Shown here one piece after another: positions 16,288 through 26,675 of a stretch of 54,694 bases of DNA. Where the stretch lies: the NCBI GenBank assembly GCA_009827235.1, contig SPMW01000008.1:1-54694 (forward strand). Direction: 5' to 3'. Position 1 is the stretch's first letter. The number at the start of each line of letters is the position of its first letter. The notes below the pieces were generated by a model, which ran no database searches, was not told where the DNA came from, and worked only from the letters and a program-made list of their open reading frames with translations. Position numbers and translations under genes: made by a program. This DNA is from Candidatus Campylobacter infans. Lineage in GTDB: Bacteria > Campylobacterota > Campylobacteria > Campylobacterales > Campylobacteraceae.

Positions 16288-18042
16288 TTAAAATTTCTTT
16301 TTATTTACATCGCTTAAAATATCATCAGCGATTTGATTAACATTTTTTGAAATTTCATTTGTGTGGTTTGCTACATTGACGCTTACTTGCGTGATGGATT
16401 CTAAATCTGCGATTATTTCGTTAATTTTAGTGGCATTTTTGGTTTGCTCTTTTATGGATTCGCTCATATCATTTATGCCTTGGACTAAAACATTTACATT
16501 CACCTCGATCTCATTTAGTGATTTGCCCGTGCGCTCAGCTAGTTTTCTAACCTCATCTGCCACCACGGCAAATCCGCGCCCATGCTCGCCAGCTCTTGCG
16601 GCTTCAATAGCTGCATTTAAGGCTAAAAGATTTGTTTGATCGGCTATGTCTTTAATCACACCTACGATATTTTTAATATCATCTGCTTGTCTTGCCACCT
16701 CTGTTGCTTTATCATTTACATCTTGCATGGAAGTGCTTATTTCTTCGATGGCGTTTGTGGATTGTTCTAATGAGCTAGTTTGTGATGAGCTACTATCTAG
16801 TAATTTTTGCATTGAAATTTTAAGTTCGCTAGTTTGGGATACTAAATCTTTGGCGTAATTTTGCGATGAGTGGAGCATTTTTGTGATTTCTTCGCCTAAG
16901 ATATTTGTTGTTAATTCTACGCTACCTTTGGCATTTGGGATTTGTGTTGTAAAATCCAAGGCCTTATAAGATTCAAAAACTCTATTGATTTCATTCATAT
17001 TAGAGCCTACTTTTTTTTCTAAAACATCTAGCATATTATTTAGTACATTTTTTAGCTCTATTAGGCGCGGGTTGTCTGGATCTTTTATGATTCTGGCTGT
17101 AAAATCGCCGTTTTGGACGGCTTTTGCTGTTTGTGCTGATTGGGCAATTGCTAGGTTATCTTGGTTTAGACCTGCTTGAATTTTTTGAATATTTGTGTTT
17201 ATTTCTTTTGCCATTGCGCCAAATTCATCTTTTGAGTTTAGCGCTTTTATGGTGCTTTGCGTTGAGCTGCCATTTAAAAAATTAAAAAAACTACATAGAT
17301 TTGATTGTAAAACGCGCACGCTTGAAACTAGATTTGCATAAAATGCTAAAAGCAAAGGCACGCCAATAATGCCAAAACAAACGCTACCTATTAAAGCAGA
17401 GTTTAAAAGTGCTGTGTAGATATTATTGACGATGCTTTGTGAAATTTCTTGGGCGTGTTGTGAGAATGTGTCTGTATATACGCCAGTAGATAGCCAGATG
17501 TTGTTTGTATTTGGGATTAGCGTTGCGTAGCCGATTTTTTCGGCTGTGCCTAGCGTGCCATCTGGCAAGGGTTTTGAAAAGCTAAAATAAACAAAATTTG
17601 TTTGCTTGCTTTGATTTTTGGCTGTTTCAAAAAGCTCGCGCACATAATACACGCCTTTTTCATCTTTGACATTATAAAGCGATTTGCCAATTAAATCTTT
17701 GCGCGTAGGATGGGCTACTGGCGTGTATTCTTTATAGGCAAAATAATACCCACTTTTATCATTTTCAAAACGAAACTTTTCAATGCCTTCTGCTATGATT
17801 TGGATTTGAGCTTTTTCATCAAGTCCGCGCACAAACTCGCCTAAGCTAAAAGCCAGCGTATCTGTGGCTAATTTTATTTTTTGCTGTGTTTCGATTTTTG
17901 TGCTATTAGAGATGGCTTCGTTGGCATCGTTAAAAATATTTTTAGCATAGTGTAATATCACGGCCAGCGCTATCAATAACCCCACTAGCATACCAGCAAC
18001 TAAAATTATGATTTTTACTTTTAATGAAAAATTCTTATACAT
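16288..18042 (-). CDS. Methyl-accepting chemotaxis protein with a periplasmic single Cache domain
   Basis: Transmembrane chemoreceptor. TM1 at about residues 8-29; a periplasmic sCache-type domain at about 35-190 ([44 protein letters not shown]); TM2 at about 208-235; then a cytoplasmic part with the signalling hairpin tip [20 protein letters not shown] and [13 protein letters not shown]. 584 aa. Ligand unknown; sCache domains of this type often bind short-chain carboxylates (family knowledge). Monocistronic, with a long AT palindrome just upstream. Confidence 0.93.
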   Translation of the reverse strand: MYKNFSLKVKIIILVAGMLVGLLIALAVILHYAKNIFNDANEAISNSTKIETQQKIKLATDTLAFSLGEFVRGLDEKAQIQIIAEGIEKFRFENDKSGYYFAYKEYTPVAHPTRKDLIGKSLYNVKDEKGVYYVRELFETAKNQSKQTNFVYFSFSKPLPDGTLGTAEKIGYATLIPNTNNIWLSTGVYTDTFSQHAQEISQSIVNNIYTALLNSALIGSVCFGIIGVPLLLAFYANLVSSVRVLQSNLCSFFNFLNGSSTQSTIKALNSKDEFGAMAKEINTNIQKIQAGLNQDNLAIAQSAQTAKAVQNGDFTARIIKDPDNPRLIELKNVLNNMLDVLEKKVGSNMNEINRVFESYKALDFTTQIPNAKGSVELTTNILGEEITKMLHSSQNYAKDLVSQTSELKISMQKLLDSSSSQTSSLEQSTNAIEEISTSMQDVNDKATEVARQADDIKNIVGVIKDIADQTNLLALNAAIEAARAGEHGRGFAVVADEVRKLAERTGKSLNEIEVNVNVLVQGINDMSESIKEQTKNATKINEIIADLESITQVSVNVANHTNEISKNVNQIADDILSDVNKKKF

Positions 18043-18086
18043 AAACCCGCCTTTTTAAAATTTAAAATAAGGCTTGATTTTATAAT

Positions 18087-18123
18087 TTTTTTACTTAAAA
18101 TTTTTAAAATTTTAAGTAAAAAA
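18087..18123. promoter_or_regulatory. Perfect 37-base AT palindrome upstream of the chemoreceptor
   Basis: Arms of 18 bases (TTTTTTACTTAAAATTTT and its complement) around a single T, 45 bases before the chemoreceptor ATG, next to a possible minus-strand TATAAA -10 around 18080-18085. It could be an operator or an AT-only terminator for cysE's region. cysE itself ends at 18199 upstream on the same strand. Confidence 0.45.
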
Positions 18124-18154
18124 TGCGCTTTGCTTTGATGAAAATTACGCAAAT

Positions 18155-18192
18155 TAAATTTTAAGCTCTAAATTTTAAGCTCTAAATTTTAA
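18155..18192. repeat. 14-base direct repeat, about 2.7 copies
   Basis: TAAATTTTAAGCTC repeated at 18155 and 18169, with a partial third copy from 18183, immediately after the cysE stop. Confidence 0.8.
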
Positions 18193-18198
18193 AGCCAG

Positions 18199-18888
18199 CT
18201 ATTCTTTCAGGGATTTTAAATATTCTTTTAATTTATCATCGATTTTATAGCTTGGTTTATTTTTGGCATTGTTAGAGTTTAGGGCGTTTTCTAGCTCATC
18301 TATGCGCGCAAGCAAATACGCAAATAATTTTTTATCAATATCTGGTAGATTATTTAATGGCTGCGAGCATTCGCCAATGATGCGTGCTGGGCTACCAACA
18401 GCAGTGCAAAAATCAGGCACGCTTTTTGTTACTACGCTATTTGCGCCGATTTTACAACCTTGACCTATTGTAATATCGCCTAAAATTTTAGCCCCTGCGC
18501 CTACTACTACGCCATTTAGCAAGGTAGGGTGGCGTTTTGTTTTTTTAAGGCTAACTCCACCAAGGGTTACGCCTTGATAAATCAAACAATCATCGCCCAC
18601 GATAGCAGTTTGACCAATAACCACGCCCGTGGCATGATCTATAAACACACCGCGCCCTATGATGGCACCAGGATGAATATCTACGCGCGTTAGAGCATTT
18701 GAAATGCCAGAAAGCACGCGCGCGCAGGCCTTAAAACCTCTAATCCATAAAGCATGACAAAAGCGGTGATTTATCACAGCCCAAACGCCTGGATAGTTAA
18801 AGATAAGATCCAAAGCCCCATTATAAGCAGGATCTTTTAGGCGTGGCTGGGCTAAATCATTTTTAATTAAAGCAAAAATTCCCATCAC
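18199..18888 (-). CDS. cysE: Serine O-acetyltransferase
   Basis: Makes O-acetylserine from serine and acetyl-CoA, the acceptor used by CysK (29472-30386). After a helical N-terminus it shows the left-handed beta-helix of hexapeptide repeats with the catalytic elements DIHPGAIIGRGVFIDHATGV and YQGVTLGG, and HPTLLNGVVVGAGAKILG. 229 aa fits the short bacterial type. Start overlaps the speA stop by four bases (ATGA); order cysE-speA-hisS as in C. jejuni. Confidence 0.95.
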   Translation of the reverse strand: MMGIFALIKNDLAQPRLKDPAYNGALDLIFNYPGVWAVINHRFCHALWIRGFKACARVLSGISNALTRVDIHPGAIIGRGVFIDHATGVVIGQTAIVGDDCLIYQGVTLGGVSLKKTKRHPTLLNGVVVGAGAKILGDITIGQGCKIGANSVVTKSVPDFCTAVGSPARIIGECSQPLNNLPDIDKKLFAYLLARIDELENALNSNNAKNKPSYKIDDKLKEYLKSLKE

Positions 18889-20720
18889 TGCACCGTGCGC
18901 AAATAACTATTTGCATTTAAAAATAAATAAAGCTCACCAAGAATTTGCTTTTTAGCATTTTCATTTACTAGATTTGAGTTTTCTATTTGTTTGTTTATTA
19001 GGCTTTCGATTTCATCTATATCGTAATCTAAATCATTTAAAATTTCCATAATGCTTTGTGATTCTATAATTTCTTTAATCTCAAAACCATCTTTTGTAGG
19101 TATTATCACAGCCTCGCTAGGATGAGCAAAAAGATTATGCTTCATTCCAAGCACCTCTTGATAAGCCCCAACCAAAAAAAAGCCTAGAAAATACGGCTCT
19201 TCTTTAACATCTACATCGTGTAAAAATAAAGGATTATTTTTGCTACAAAAGCTAATCTCACCATCGCTATCACAAGTAATATCCCAAATAGAAGCACTAA
19301 GCGTTGGGCGTTTGTCTAGGTATTTTAGCGGTGCGATAGGAAAGTGTTGTTTAAGCCCCCAAAAATCAGGCAGACTTTGAAAAATTGAAAAATTTACCAA
19401 ATATCGCTCTTGCGTGTTGCTTTGTATTCGCATTAAATCCGCATTATCATCAGCACCTAAAAGGCTAATTGTTTTTTTGATGATTAGATGAGTTAAAATT
19501 TCAGCATTTGAGCGATCGCACAAATCCACATAACCTAGCTCAAAAAGCGTAAGCACGCTTTCAAGATGCCCTGCTGCATCGTGAAAATATTCTATTGCAT
19601 TGCTTGGTTTTATGTTGTTGTATAAATCATAAAGCTCGGCAATTAGCGGGGGATTTTGCTTTTTTAGGGCAAGTTTTTTTTCGCTGTATTCTCTGCTAAA
19701 AAGCTCTAAAACAGGTGCTGTTAGCACAGCATGACTAGCTGCTACAAAACGCCCACTCTCTACAAAAATATCAGGCTCAGCTTCGCCTTTTTGCACAGCT
19801 ATGCTTTGGAGTAAAAATACCACATCATTTGCGTATTCTTTAAGTTTGTAATTTTTAGTGTGGTAGTCTTTAAATTGTGAATATTCTATGGCTAAACCAC
19901 CGCCTAGATTTATGGCTTTTAGGTTTTTTGCTCCCATTTTTCTTAGCTCAGCATAGATATTGCCAGCTTCTAGCAGGGCTTTTTTTAAGGGTTGAATGTC
20001 ATTTATTTGGCTGCCGATGTGAAAATGTATCATACGAAATTGTTCGATTAGGCCGTGTTTTTTGAGTAAATTCACAGCTTCGATTAGCTCAGTTGAGGTT
20101 AGGCCAAATTTTGAGTTTATACCACCACTTTTAGCCCAAATACCGCTACCACCGCTATGAAGCCTAATTCTTAATCCTATGCTAGGCTTTGGTTTAAAGC
20201 GAGATTTTGTCGTTTCTATGATGGTTTCAAGCTCGCCAAGGCCTTCTATTGTGATTGTGATATCATGTCCCATTTCAGCTGCGATAAAGCCAAGGTTTAT
20301 AAGCTCTTTATCCTTAAAGCCATTTACCGTTATAGGTGCTTTTTTAGCATTATAAGCCATAGCTATTAGTAGTTCAGCCTTTGAGCCTGCTTCTAAGCCA
20401 TAGCCGTGTTTTTGGCCAAAATGAACTATATTTTTAACAAAAGCAGGGTATTGATTTACTTTTAATGGATAAACGGCGTTAAAATTTCCTGAATAATTAA
20501 ACTCTTTTTTAGCCATTTTAAAGCTAGAATAAAGTTCTTCAAGCTGTTTTGCGATTAAGTGCGGAAAACGCAAAAGTATGGGTCCGCGAAGTCCTGTGGC
20601 ACGGATTTGCTCTACCATATCTTGTAGGGCGGGCTTGCTTGGCGTATTTAGGCAAATTTTACCTTTTTCGATGATAAAATCATCATTTGCCCATATATTT
20701 AAGCCATAATTATCCTTCAT
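18885..20720 (-). CDS. speA: Biosynthetic arginine decarboxylase
   Basis: PLP enzyme converting arginine to agmatine, the first step of polyamine synthesis. The PLP lysine is Lys87 in YPLKVNQ; further signatures are HFHIGSQINDI, NLGGGLAIEYS and VESGRFVAASHAV. 611 aa matches the SpeA class rather than the shorter ornithine/lysine decarboxylases. Coupled to cysE downstream, 14 bases from hisS upstream. Confidence 0.96.
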   Translation of the reverse strand: MKDNYGLNIWANDDFIIEKGKICLNTPSKPALQDMVEQIRATGLRGPILLRFPHLIAKQLEELYSSFKMAKKEFNYSGNFNAVYPLKVNQYPAFVKNIVHFGQKHGYGLEAGSKAELLIAMAYNAKKAPITVNGFKDKELINLGFIAAEMGHDITITIEGLGELETIIETTKSRFKPKPSIGLRIRLHSGGSGIWAKSGGINSKFGLTSTELIEAVNLLKKHGLIEQFRMIHFHIGSQINDIQPLKKALLEAGNIYAELRKMGAKNLKAINLGGGLAIEYSQFKDYHTKNYKLKEYANDVVFLLQSIAVQKGEAEPDIFVESGRFVAASHAVLTAPVLELFSREYSEKKLALKKQNPPLIAELYDLYNNIKPSNAIEYFHDAAGHLESVLTLFELGYVDLCDRSNAEILTHLIIKKTISLLGADDNADLMRIQSNTQERYLVNFSIFQSLPDFWGLKQHFPIAPLKYLDKRPTLSASIWDITCDSDGEISFCSKNNPLFLHDVDVKEEPYFLGFFLVGAYQEVLGMKHNLFAHPSEAVIIPTKDGFEIKEIIESQSIMEILNDLDYDIDEIESLINKQIENSNLVNENAKKQILGELYLFLNANSYLRTVQ

Positions 20721-20734
20721 CTTTGCTCCTTTTG

Positions 20735-21982
20735 CTAGTTTTGCTCATTTAACTCGCTTATTAAATCATCAAGTGGCACTTTTTTATCAATTTTATTTTC
20801 TAAATTTCTAAGCCAAATTTCATTATTTTTTGCTTCATCAAGGCCTAAGCATAAAAAAAACTTAGCGTTGATTTTATCGGCATTTGCTAGCTGTTTGGCT
20901 GGTACTTTAATATCATAAGAGATTAGCACTTTAAACCCAAATGCCCTTAATTGATTTGCCAAAAAGCAAATGTTTTTAAGCAATTTCTCATCTAGCGCGC
21001 ATAAATAAATACTATCTTTTTGTGCTTTTTCTTCGCTTTTTAAAGCCAAAATCTCCATAATGCGCTCTATGCCCATAGCCCAGCCAACAGCAGGCGTATC
21101 GTGGCCTTCTAAATCGCTTATTAATCTATCATAACGCCCGCCACCTATAATGGCTGATTGCGCGCCTATTTCATCGCTTACAAACTCAAAAGCAGTTTTA
21201 CAATAATAATCCAGCCCTCGCACTAAGTTTGAATCTATCACAAATTTTATACCAGCTTGTCTTAATAAAATTTGTAAGGTTTCAAACTCATTTTTGCATT
21301 TATCATTTAAAGCATCAAGCAAAATCGGCGCGCCATTTAGTGCTTGCTGGCAGTTTTCGTTTTTGCAATCTAAAATTCTCATCACATTAGTTGAAATGCG
21401 CCTTTTACAATCCATACAAAGTCGCGCGCTTACGCGTTTGGCGTATTTTAAGAGTGCTTCTTTATAATTTTGCATAGAATCTTCATCGCCTAGTGAGTTG
21501 ATTTTAAGCGTGGCTTTAATATTAAGTGCTTTTAAAATATCACTGGCCATACATATTAGCATTGCGTCTTCATAAACGCTAGCTATACCAAAGCATTCTA
21601 CGCCAAATTGATGAAATTCGCGTTGTCTGCCACGCTGAGGTCTTTCATAGCGAAACATCGAGCCATGATAATACCAGCGGTAAATTCCGCCCGCTTTATC
21701 TAATTTATTTTCTAAAAATGCGCGCACCACGCCTGCTGTGCCTTCTGGGCGCAAGCAAATGCTATCACCGCCTTTGTCGCTAAACTCATACATTTCTTTA
21801 CCGACTATATCGCTACTTTCGCCCACGCTTCTTTTATAAAGTGCTGTGCGCTCTAAGGTTGGGGTTTGAATGTAATTGTAGCCGTATTTGCTAGCTACTT
21901 GCTCGCAAGTGTTTATGATATTTTTATATAAACGCGCTCTATCATCTAATAAATCGTGCATCCCGCGTAATGATGTTATCAT
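20735..21982 (-). CDS. hisS: Histidyl-tRNA synthetase
   Basis: Class II aminoacyl-tRNA synthetase. Motif 1 lies in YNYIQTPTLE; motif 2 in YRWYYHGSMFRYERPQRGRQ, followed by REFHQFGVE; the histidine-specific LVRGLDYYCKTAFEF and motif 3 AVGWAMGIERIM are present. Residues 320-415 form the anticodon-binding domain. 415 aa fits. First gene of the hisS-speA-cysE run. Confidence 0.97.
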   Translation of the reverse strand: MITSLRGMHDLLDDRARLYKNIINTCEQVASKYGYNYIQTPTLERTALYKRSVGESSDIVGKEMYEFSDKGGDSICLRPEGTAGVVRAFLENKLDKAGGIYRWYYHGSMFRYERPQRGRQREFHQFGVECFGIASVYEDAMLICMASDILKALNIKATLKINSLGDEDSMQNYKEALLKYAKRVSARLCMDCKRRISTNVMRILDCKNENCQQALNGAPILLDALNDKCKNEFETLQILLRQAGIKFVIDSNLVRGLDYYCKTAFEFVSDEIGAQSAIIGGGRYDRLISDLEGHDTPAVGWAMGIERIMEILALKSEEKAQKDSIYLCALDEKLLKNICFLANQLRAFGFKVLISYDIKVPAKQLANADKINAKFFLCLGLDEAKNNEIWLRNLENKIDKKVPLDDLISELNEQN

Positions 21983-22052
21983 TTATAAATCCTTAAAAAA
22001 TAAAAAGTCGCAATTATCGCAAAATAATCCTATAATTTAAATTAAATTTGCC

Positions 22053-22058
22053 TATAAT
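22053..22058 (+). promoter_or_regulatory. Predicted -10 (TATAAT) for the PHP gene
   Basis: TATAAT 27 bases before the ATG at 22080, followed by AAGGAT at 22070-22075. A second TATAAT occurs at 22031-22036 in the same 97-base divergent gap with hisS. Confidence 0.55.
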
Positions 22059-22079
22059 TACGATTTTTTAAGGATTAAA

Positions 22080-22865
22080 ATGCTTATAGATTTACACAAT
22101 CACACCCCGCTTTGTAACCACGCAAGTGGCACGCCACGCGAGTTTGCGCTTAAAGCCTGCGAGCTAGGATGTAAATATTTTGGATTTAGCGATCACGGCT
22201 TTATGAATTATGATGTAGCTTATAGAATGAGCAAGGCTCAAATTCCATTTTATCAAGCCCTAATAAATGAAGTGCGTGCAGAATTTTCAAATAAAATGGA
22301 GATTTTGCTAGGTTTTGAGGCTGATTTTATGAGCGATAAAAAACTAATGAGTGATGAAATCAATCACGCAAAATGCGATTATTTAATAGGCTCTGTGCAT
22401 TTTTTAAATACTTGGGGTTTTGATAATCCAGAGTTTATAGCAAATTATGCTAATAAAAATATAGACACGCTCTATGAGGATTATTTTCAAGCACTTTGTG
22501 AAATGATAAAGAGCGAACTTTTCGATATTGTAGGGCATATTGATTTAATTAAAATTTTCAACTATCGCCCAAAACGCGATATAAGACAATACGCAAAACC
22601 AGCAATCAAGCTAGCCAAAAGCAAAAATATGGCAATAGAGCTAAACACGGCCGGATACCGCAAACCTTGCGCCCAGCTTTACCCAAGCGATGAAATTTTA
22701 GAGCTAATGGCTGAAATTGGCGTAAAAATCACCTTTGGTAGCGATGCTCACAGCATAGATCAAATAGGACTAAATATGGATAAAGCCATAGCAAAAGCAA
22801 AAGAATTTGGTTTTAATAAAGCAAGTATTTTTAAAAATAGGCAAATGATTGAGATAAAATTTTAA
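22080..22865 (+). CDS. PHP-family phosphatase, probable histidinol-phosphatase
   Basis: Metal-dependent PHP hydrolase. N-terminal metal motif DLHNHTPLCNH (4-14), SDHGFMN near 37-43, GSVHF, GHIDLIK and a C-terminal GSDAHS supply the His/Asp ligands. 261 aa is the HisJ/HisK histidinol-phosphatase size, and the hisB at 36313 has only the dehydratase domain, so a separate phosphatase is needed. That assignment is an inference; other PHP phosphoesterases look similar. Divergent from hisS. Confidence 0.78.
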   Translation: MLIDLHNHTPLCNHASGTPREFALKACELGCKYFGFSDHGFMNYDVAYRMSKAQIPFYQALINEVRAEFSNKMEILLGFEADFMSDKKLMSDEINHAKCDYLIGSVHFLNTWGFDNPEFIANYANKNIDTLYEDYFQALCEMIKSELFDIVGHIDLIKIFNYRPKRDIRQYAKPAIKLAKSKNMAIELNTAGYRKPCAQLYPSDEILELMAEIGVKITFGSDAHSIDQIGLNMDKAIAKAKEFGFNKASIFKNRQMIEIKF

Positions 22866-22919
22866 AATTTATTCAGCCAAAAGGCTAAATTTAATTTAAA
22901 ATTTTCTGCGTTAATTAGT

Positions 22920-22925
22920 TATAAT
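22920..22925 (+). promoter_or_regulatory. Predicted -10 (TATAAT) for cysS
   Basis: TTATAATTGCGC, 30 bases before the ATG at 22950, with AAGGAT at 22940-22945. Confidence 0.55.
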
Positions 22926-22949
22926 TGCGCTTTTTTAAAAAGGATAAAA

Positions 22950-24338
22950 ATGAAATTTTATGATTCGCATTTAAAAAAACAAGTAGATTTTAAACCATCA
23001 AATGAAGGCGAGGCAAATATTTATTTATGCGGGCCAACCGTTTATGATGATGCGCATTTAGGGCATGCAAGAAGTGCTATTAGTTTTGATTTGCTTAGGC
23101 GAGTTTTGCTAGCTCTTGGTTTTAAGGTTCGTTTTGTGCGTAATTATACAGATATTGATGATAAAATTTTACATAAAATGAGCGCAACTGGGGCTAGCTT
23201 GGAGCAAATCACAACGCAATATATCGCAAGTTTTGAAGCTGATATGAGTGCGCTTAATGTTTTAGAACCTGATTTTAAACCAAGGGCAACTGAGTATATA
23301 AGCGCGATTATTTCATACATACAAATGCTTTTTAAAAATGGTTTTGCTTATGAGATTAAAGATGATGGGATTTATTTTGATAGTGGGCGAGATAGCAAGT
23401 ATTTAAGTCTTAGCGCGCGAAAAGATGAAAATAAACAAGCAAGGGTGCAAAATAATAATTTAAAGCGCGATGAAAAGGATTTTGTGCTTTGGAAATTTGA
23501 TGAAAAATACTATGATAGCCCATTTGGCAAGGGGCGACCTGGCTGGCATAGCGAATGCGTGGCGATGATACGAGAGATTTTTGGCAAAAATAGCAAGGGG
23601 GATTATGAGATTGACATTCACGCAGGCGGGGCGGATTTGCTTTTTCCTCACCACGAAAATGAAGCTGCGCAATGTCGCTGCGCATATAATAAAAATCTCT
23701 CAAAATACTGGCTACATAATGGTTTTGTCCAAATCAATAATGAAAAAATGAGTAAGAGTTTGGGTAATTCTTTTTTTATAAAAGATGCTTTAAAACACGC
23801 ACCAGGCGAGGCTTTACGCTTTTATTTGATGGCAGCGCATTATAGATGTAATTTTAATTATAGCTTAGATGATTTAAGTGCTGCAAAAAAACGCTTAGAT
23901 AAAATTTACCGCCTTAAACTGCGCTTAAATGGCGCAAAACCAGATAAGGTAAATGAAAATTTTAAAAATGAAATCTTAACTGCTTTAAGCGATGATTTAA
24001 ACATTTCCTTAGCTCTTGCTAGCGTTGATGAAATGGTAAATAACGCAAATGCCGCCTTGGATAATGATGGTAAAAATAAAATTTTAAAGGCGCAAATATC
24101 GGCTGATTTAGCCTTTGTGGCTGAGATTTTTGGAATTTTACAAACTGATGAAAATGAGTGGTTTAGATGGGGCGTAAGTGCTGCTTTAAAAGCGCAAATA
24201 ACCCAGCTAATAAATGAAAGAAATCTAGCCAAAACGGCAAAAAATTACGCAAAAGCCGATGAGATTAGAACGCGCCTTAGCGAGCTTGGCATAAGCATTA
24301 TGGATACGCCATCAGGCGTTAGCTGGCAAAAAGATTAA
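22950..24338 (+). CDS. cysS: Cysteinyl-tRNA synthetase
   Basis: Class I aminoacyl-tRNA synthetase. Zinc/substrate residue in [12 protein letters not shown]-type HLGH at 36-39, WHSECVAM, the zinc ligands around [15 protein letters not shown], and KMSKS at 266-270. 462 aa is standard. Start at ATG 22950 with AAGGAT six bases ahead. thiD follows in the same direction after 29 bases. Confidence 0.97.
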   Translation: MKFYDSHLKKQVDFKPSNEGEANIYLCGPTVYDDAHLGHARSAISFDLLRRVLLALGFKVRFVRNYTDIDDKILHKMSATGASLEQITTQYIASFEADMSALNVLEPDFKPRATEYISAIISYIQMLFKNGFAYEIKDDGIYFDSGRDSKYLSLSARKDENKQARVQNNNLKRDEKDFVLWKFDEKYYDSPFGKGRPGWHSECVAMIREIFGKNSKGDYEIDIHAGGADLLFPHHENEAAQCRCAYNKNLSKYWLHNGFVQINNEKMSKSLGNSFFIKDALKHAPGEALRFYLMAAHYRCNFNYSLDDLSAAKKRLDKIYRLKLRLNGAKPDKVNENFKNEILTALSDDLNISLALASVDEMVNNANAALDNDGKNKILKAQISADLAFVAEIFGILQTDENEWFRWGVSAALKAQITQLINERNLAKTAKNYAKADEIRTRLSELGISIMDTPSGVSWQKD

Positions 24339-24367
24339 ACCTTTTGCTAGCAACTAAAAGGCAAGAT

Positions 24368-25171
24368 ATGAAAAAAATTTTAAGCATTGCAGGCTTAGAT
24401 AGTAGCGGGGGCGCTGGGATTGGGGCTGATATTAAAACCATAACCGCGCATAAAATGTATGCAATGAGCGCAGTTAGCGCAATCACAGCGCAAAATACCC
24501 TGGGCGTGCGCGCAATTATGCAAGCAAGCGCGCAAATTTTAAGCGAGCAAATTAGCGCTTGTTTTGATGATATGGGTGTGGATGCGCTAAAAACTGGTAT
24601 GCTTTTTAATGCGGAGTTAGTAAATGCTGTAATTAAAACACTTAAAAAATATCAAGCAAAAAACATAGTATGCGATCCAGTAATGATAGCAACAAGCGGA
24701 GCAAAACTCTTACAAGATGACGCAATAAACGCACTTTGGGAGCTTTTTAGCATTAGTGATATAATCACGCCAAATTTAAACGAAGCTAGCTTTTTGGCTA
24801 AGTGCGAGATAAAAAATCTAAGCGATATGAAAAAAACGGCCAAAGCATTACATACGCGCATTTTAAATAAATCAAACGGCAAGAATTGCGCTGTTTTGAT
24901 TAAGGGCGGGCATTTAGATGCTTGTGATGTTTTATTTGATGGGAAAAATTTTAATGAGTTTAAGAGCGAGAAAATACACACCAAAAACACGCACGGCACG
25001 GGTTGTACGCTTTCAAGCGCGATTGCTTGCGCATTAGCTAGTGGGCTTGATTTGCCAAAATCCATAAGCCATGCTAAAAATTTTGTGCTAAATGCCATCA
25101 AAAACGACATAAATATCGGCAAAGGCTGCGGGGCGATAAATCATTGCTATAATATTGAGGCGCCATTTTAA
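24368..25171 (+). CDS. thiD: Hydroxymethylpyrimidine/phosphomethylpyrimidine kinase
   Basis: Phosphorylates HMP and HMP-P for thiamine synthesis. Ribokinase-fold signatures: AGLDSSGGAGIGADIKT near the N-terminus, AVSAITAQNTLGV, DPVMIATSG, ITPNLNEA and the catalytic anion hole HGTGCTLSSAIA. The frame opens earlier at TTG 24344, but ATG 24368 with GGCAAG ahead gives the family's usual N-terminus (MKKILSIAGLDSSGG), so it is chosen (267 aa). No TPP riboswitch visible upstream. Confidence 0.93.
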   Translation: MKKILSIAGLDSSGGAGIGADIKTITAHKMYAMSAVSAITAQNTLGVRAIMQASAQILSEQISACFDDMGVDALKTGMLFNAELVNAVIKTLKKYQAKNIVCDPVMIATSGAKLLQDDAINALWELFSISDIITPNLNEASFLAKCEIKNLSDMKKTAKALHTRILNKSNGKNCAVLIKGGHLDACDVLFDGKNFNEFKSEKIHTKNTHGTGCTLSSAIACALASGLDLPKSISHAKNFVLNAIKNDINIGKGCGAINHCYNIEAPF

Positions 25172-25287
25172 AATTTATTTTAATAAGCGTGTTAGCTTAA
25201 AAAGATTAAAATTTACTAATTAAAATTTCAAAATAAAACCAAATTTTAAAATTTATAATTTGCGATTTAAAATTTCAAAAGATAAAA

Positions 25288-25312
25288 ACGCTTAGCAAAA
25301 TTTGCTAAGCGT
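25288..25312 (-). terminator. Rho-independent terminator of the CZB chemoreceptor gene
   Basis: Twelve-base perfect arms ACGCTTAGCAAA / TTTGCTAAGCGT around one base. On the minus strand the stem is followed by TTTTTATC, 27 bases after the stop of the gene ending at 25339. It may also help end thiD on the plus strand. Confidence 0.8.
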
Positions 25313-25338
25313 GGGGTGAGATTAAAATTTAAAGTTAT

Positions 25339-26559
25339 TTAAATTGAGCTAGGTGTAGAGTCTTGAACGGCGCAGGTATAATCATCACACACTACATTTT
25401 TGCTACCGCTTGTGCTAGGCGTTCTTGGTCTAGCATTTAAATCAATGCCGTTTCTTTCTAATTCTGCTTCTACATTTAAGCGCTCAGCTTTTAGCAATTC
25501 TCTAAATATTTCAAATAAAACAATTGTATTTTCTTCTGCTGTTTTAAATAATTCTAGCACTCTTGATTTATCACTAACCCCTTCGCTTAAAAGCGCAAGG
25601 GCTTTATTGAAGTTATCATGCACTGCTTTATGTGGCTCAGCGATTTTTTCATACATAGATGATTTAGCATAAATTCTGCTGCCTTCATTTGCATACCATT
25701 TACCTAAGCGACATTGCGTAGCATCTGGCATTGGATCAAATTTTTTATCAAAAGCTTTAGAATAGCCATTTAGTTTAAACGCAACATGGTCTAATTTTAC
25801 AAGGTTTGTAAAAACATTATTTGAGATATAAGTAATGCAAGAGCGGATATTTTTAGCTTGTGATATTAGCTTGCCAAATTCTGTGCGGAAATTTTGTATG
25901 TGAGCGTTGCTTTCATTGCTTATTCTTTCTACTTCTTCGCTTGAACTAAACATATCGCCACTATTTTGTTTTAATAAGTTTATATTCATTTCTACCTCAG
26001 AAGTAGCCTTTTGTGTGCGTTCGGCTAGATTGCGAACCTCATCAGCCACAACGGCAAATCCGCGCCCGTGCTCTCCAGCTCTTGCGGCTTCAATAGCAGC
26101 ATTTAAAGCAAGCAAATTTGTTTGATCTGAAATATCTTTGATTAAGTTTATCACATTTGAAATTTCATCTACGCTTTTATTTAAGTTTTCAGCATCAGAG
26201 CGTGATTTATTTGAGCTTTGAGCTATGCGATTTAAAGATTCTGTGATTTCTTCGCTAATTTGTGAAAGATTGCCTATATCTTTGATGTTATCATTGCTAA
26301 TGCCTACTGCGCGGTGATTCATAATGATATTTTTTTCTATATCGCTTTGGACATCTTTAATGCATTTGAGCGCGCCAGCATTTAAGCTATCTACGGCTTT
26401 GGTAAGAAATTTGCTATCTTCGATATCTTGTGCGTTTTCTTTGGCAGCTTCTATTTGAGCTTTTAATTTTGCGATTTCTTCATCTTTTTTTGCGATGATG
26501 GCTCTTTGAGCTTCTAGGTCGTGTTTTAGGCTTTCGATTTGTGATTTATTGCCAAACAT
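25339..26559 (-). CDS. Cytosolic chemoreceptor with a C-terminal zinc-binding CZB domain (TlpD-like)
   Basis: Soluble MCP. Residues 1-45 form a coiled coil with no membrane segment; the signalling tip [20 protein letters not shown] lies near 145-164. The C-terminal CZB domain keeps all four zinc ligands: His258 (LDHVAFK), Cys283 (QCRLGKWY), His310 and His314 (EPHKAVH). H. pylori TlpD, with the same layout, senses oxidants through this site (family knowledge). 406 aa plus an unusual tail with two more cysteines ([10 protein letters not shown]). Own promoter and terminator. RBS AAAGGAG. Confidence 0.92.
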   Translation of the reverse strand: MFGNKSQIESLKHDLEAQRAIIAKKDEEIAKLKAQIEAAKENAQDIEDSKFLTKAVDSLNAGALKCIKDVQSDIEKNIIMNHRAVGISNDNIKDIGNLSQISEEITESLNRIAQSSNKSRSDAENLNKSVDEISNVINLIKDISDQTNLLALNAAIEAARAGEHGRGFAVVADEVRNLAERTQKATSEVEMNINLLKQNSGDMFSSSEEVERISNESNAHIQNFRTEFGKLISQAKNIRSCITYISNNVFTNLVKLDHVAFKLNGYSKAFDKKFDPMPDATQCRLGKWYANEGSRIYAKSSMYEKIAEPHKAVHDNFNKALALLSEGVSDKSRVLELFKTAEENTIVLFEIFRELLKAERLNVEAELERNGIDLNARPRTPSTSGSKNVVCDDYTCAVQDSTPSSI

Positions 26560-26602
26560 ATTTTCTCCTTTGTGGTTTTGGATTTAAAATTTTAATTTGC
26601 TA

Positions 26603-26608
26603 ATTGTA
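26603..26608 (-). promoter_or_regulatory. Predicted -10 (TACAAT) for the CZB chemoreceptor
   Basis: TATACAAT on the minus strand, about 44 bases before the ATG at 26559. Confidence 0.4.
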
Positions 26609-26625
26609 TAAAAAATTTTAAAATT

Positions 26626-26642
26626 TTAGCTAAAAAAGCTAA
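26626..26642 (-). terminator. Weak hairpin after argJ
   Basis: TTAGCT / AGCTAA stem with five-base loop, 34 bases beyond the argJ stop. Short and followed by mixed A/T, so only a tentative terminator. Confidence 0.35.
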
Positions 26643-26675
26643 GGAATTTTTAATTTTTCATACTCTTTGTAATCT

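Noticed and set aside
24302..24368. TPP riboswitch before thiD
   Set aside because: Only 29 bases separate cysS from the thiD ATG, too short for the aptamer and lacking its conserved elements.
16555..26140. High DNA similarity between the two chemoreceptor genes around the signalling tip (about 16555-16660 and 26035-26140)
   Set aside because: This hairpin tip is nearly invariant in chemoreceptors, so conserved protein sequence explains it without a mobile element or recent duplication.
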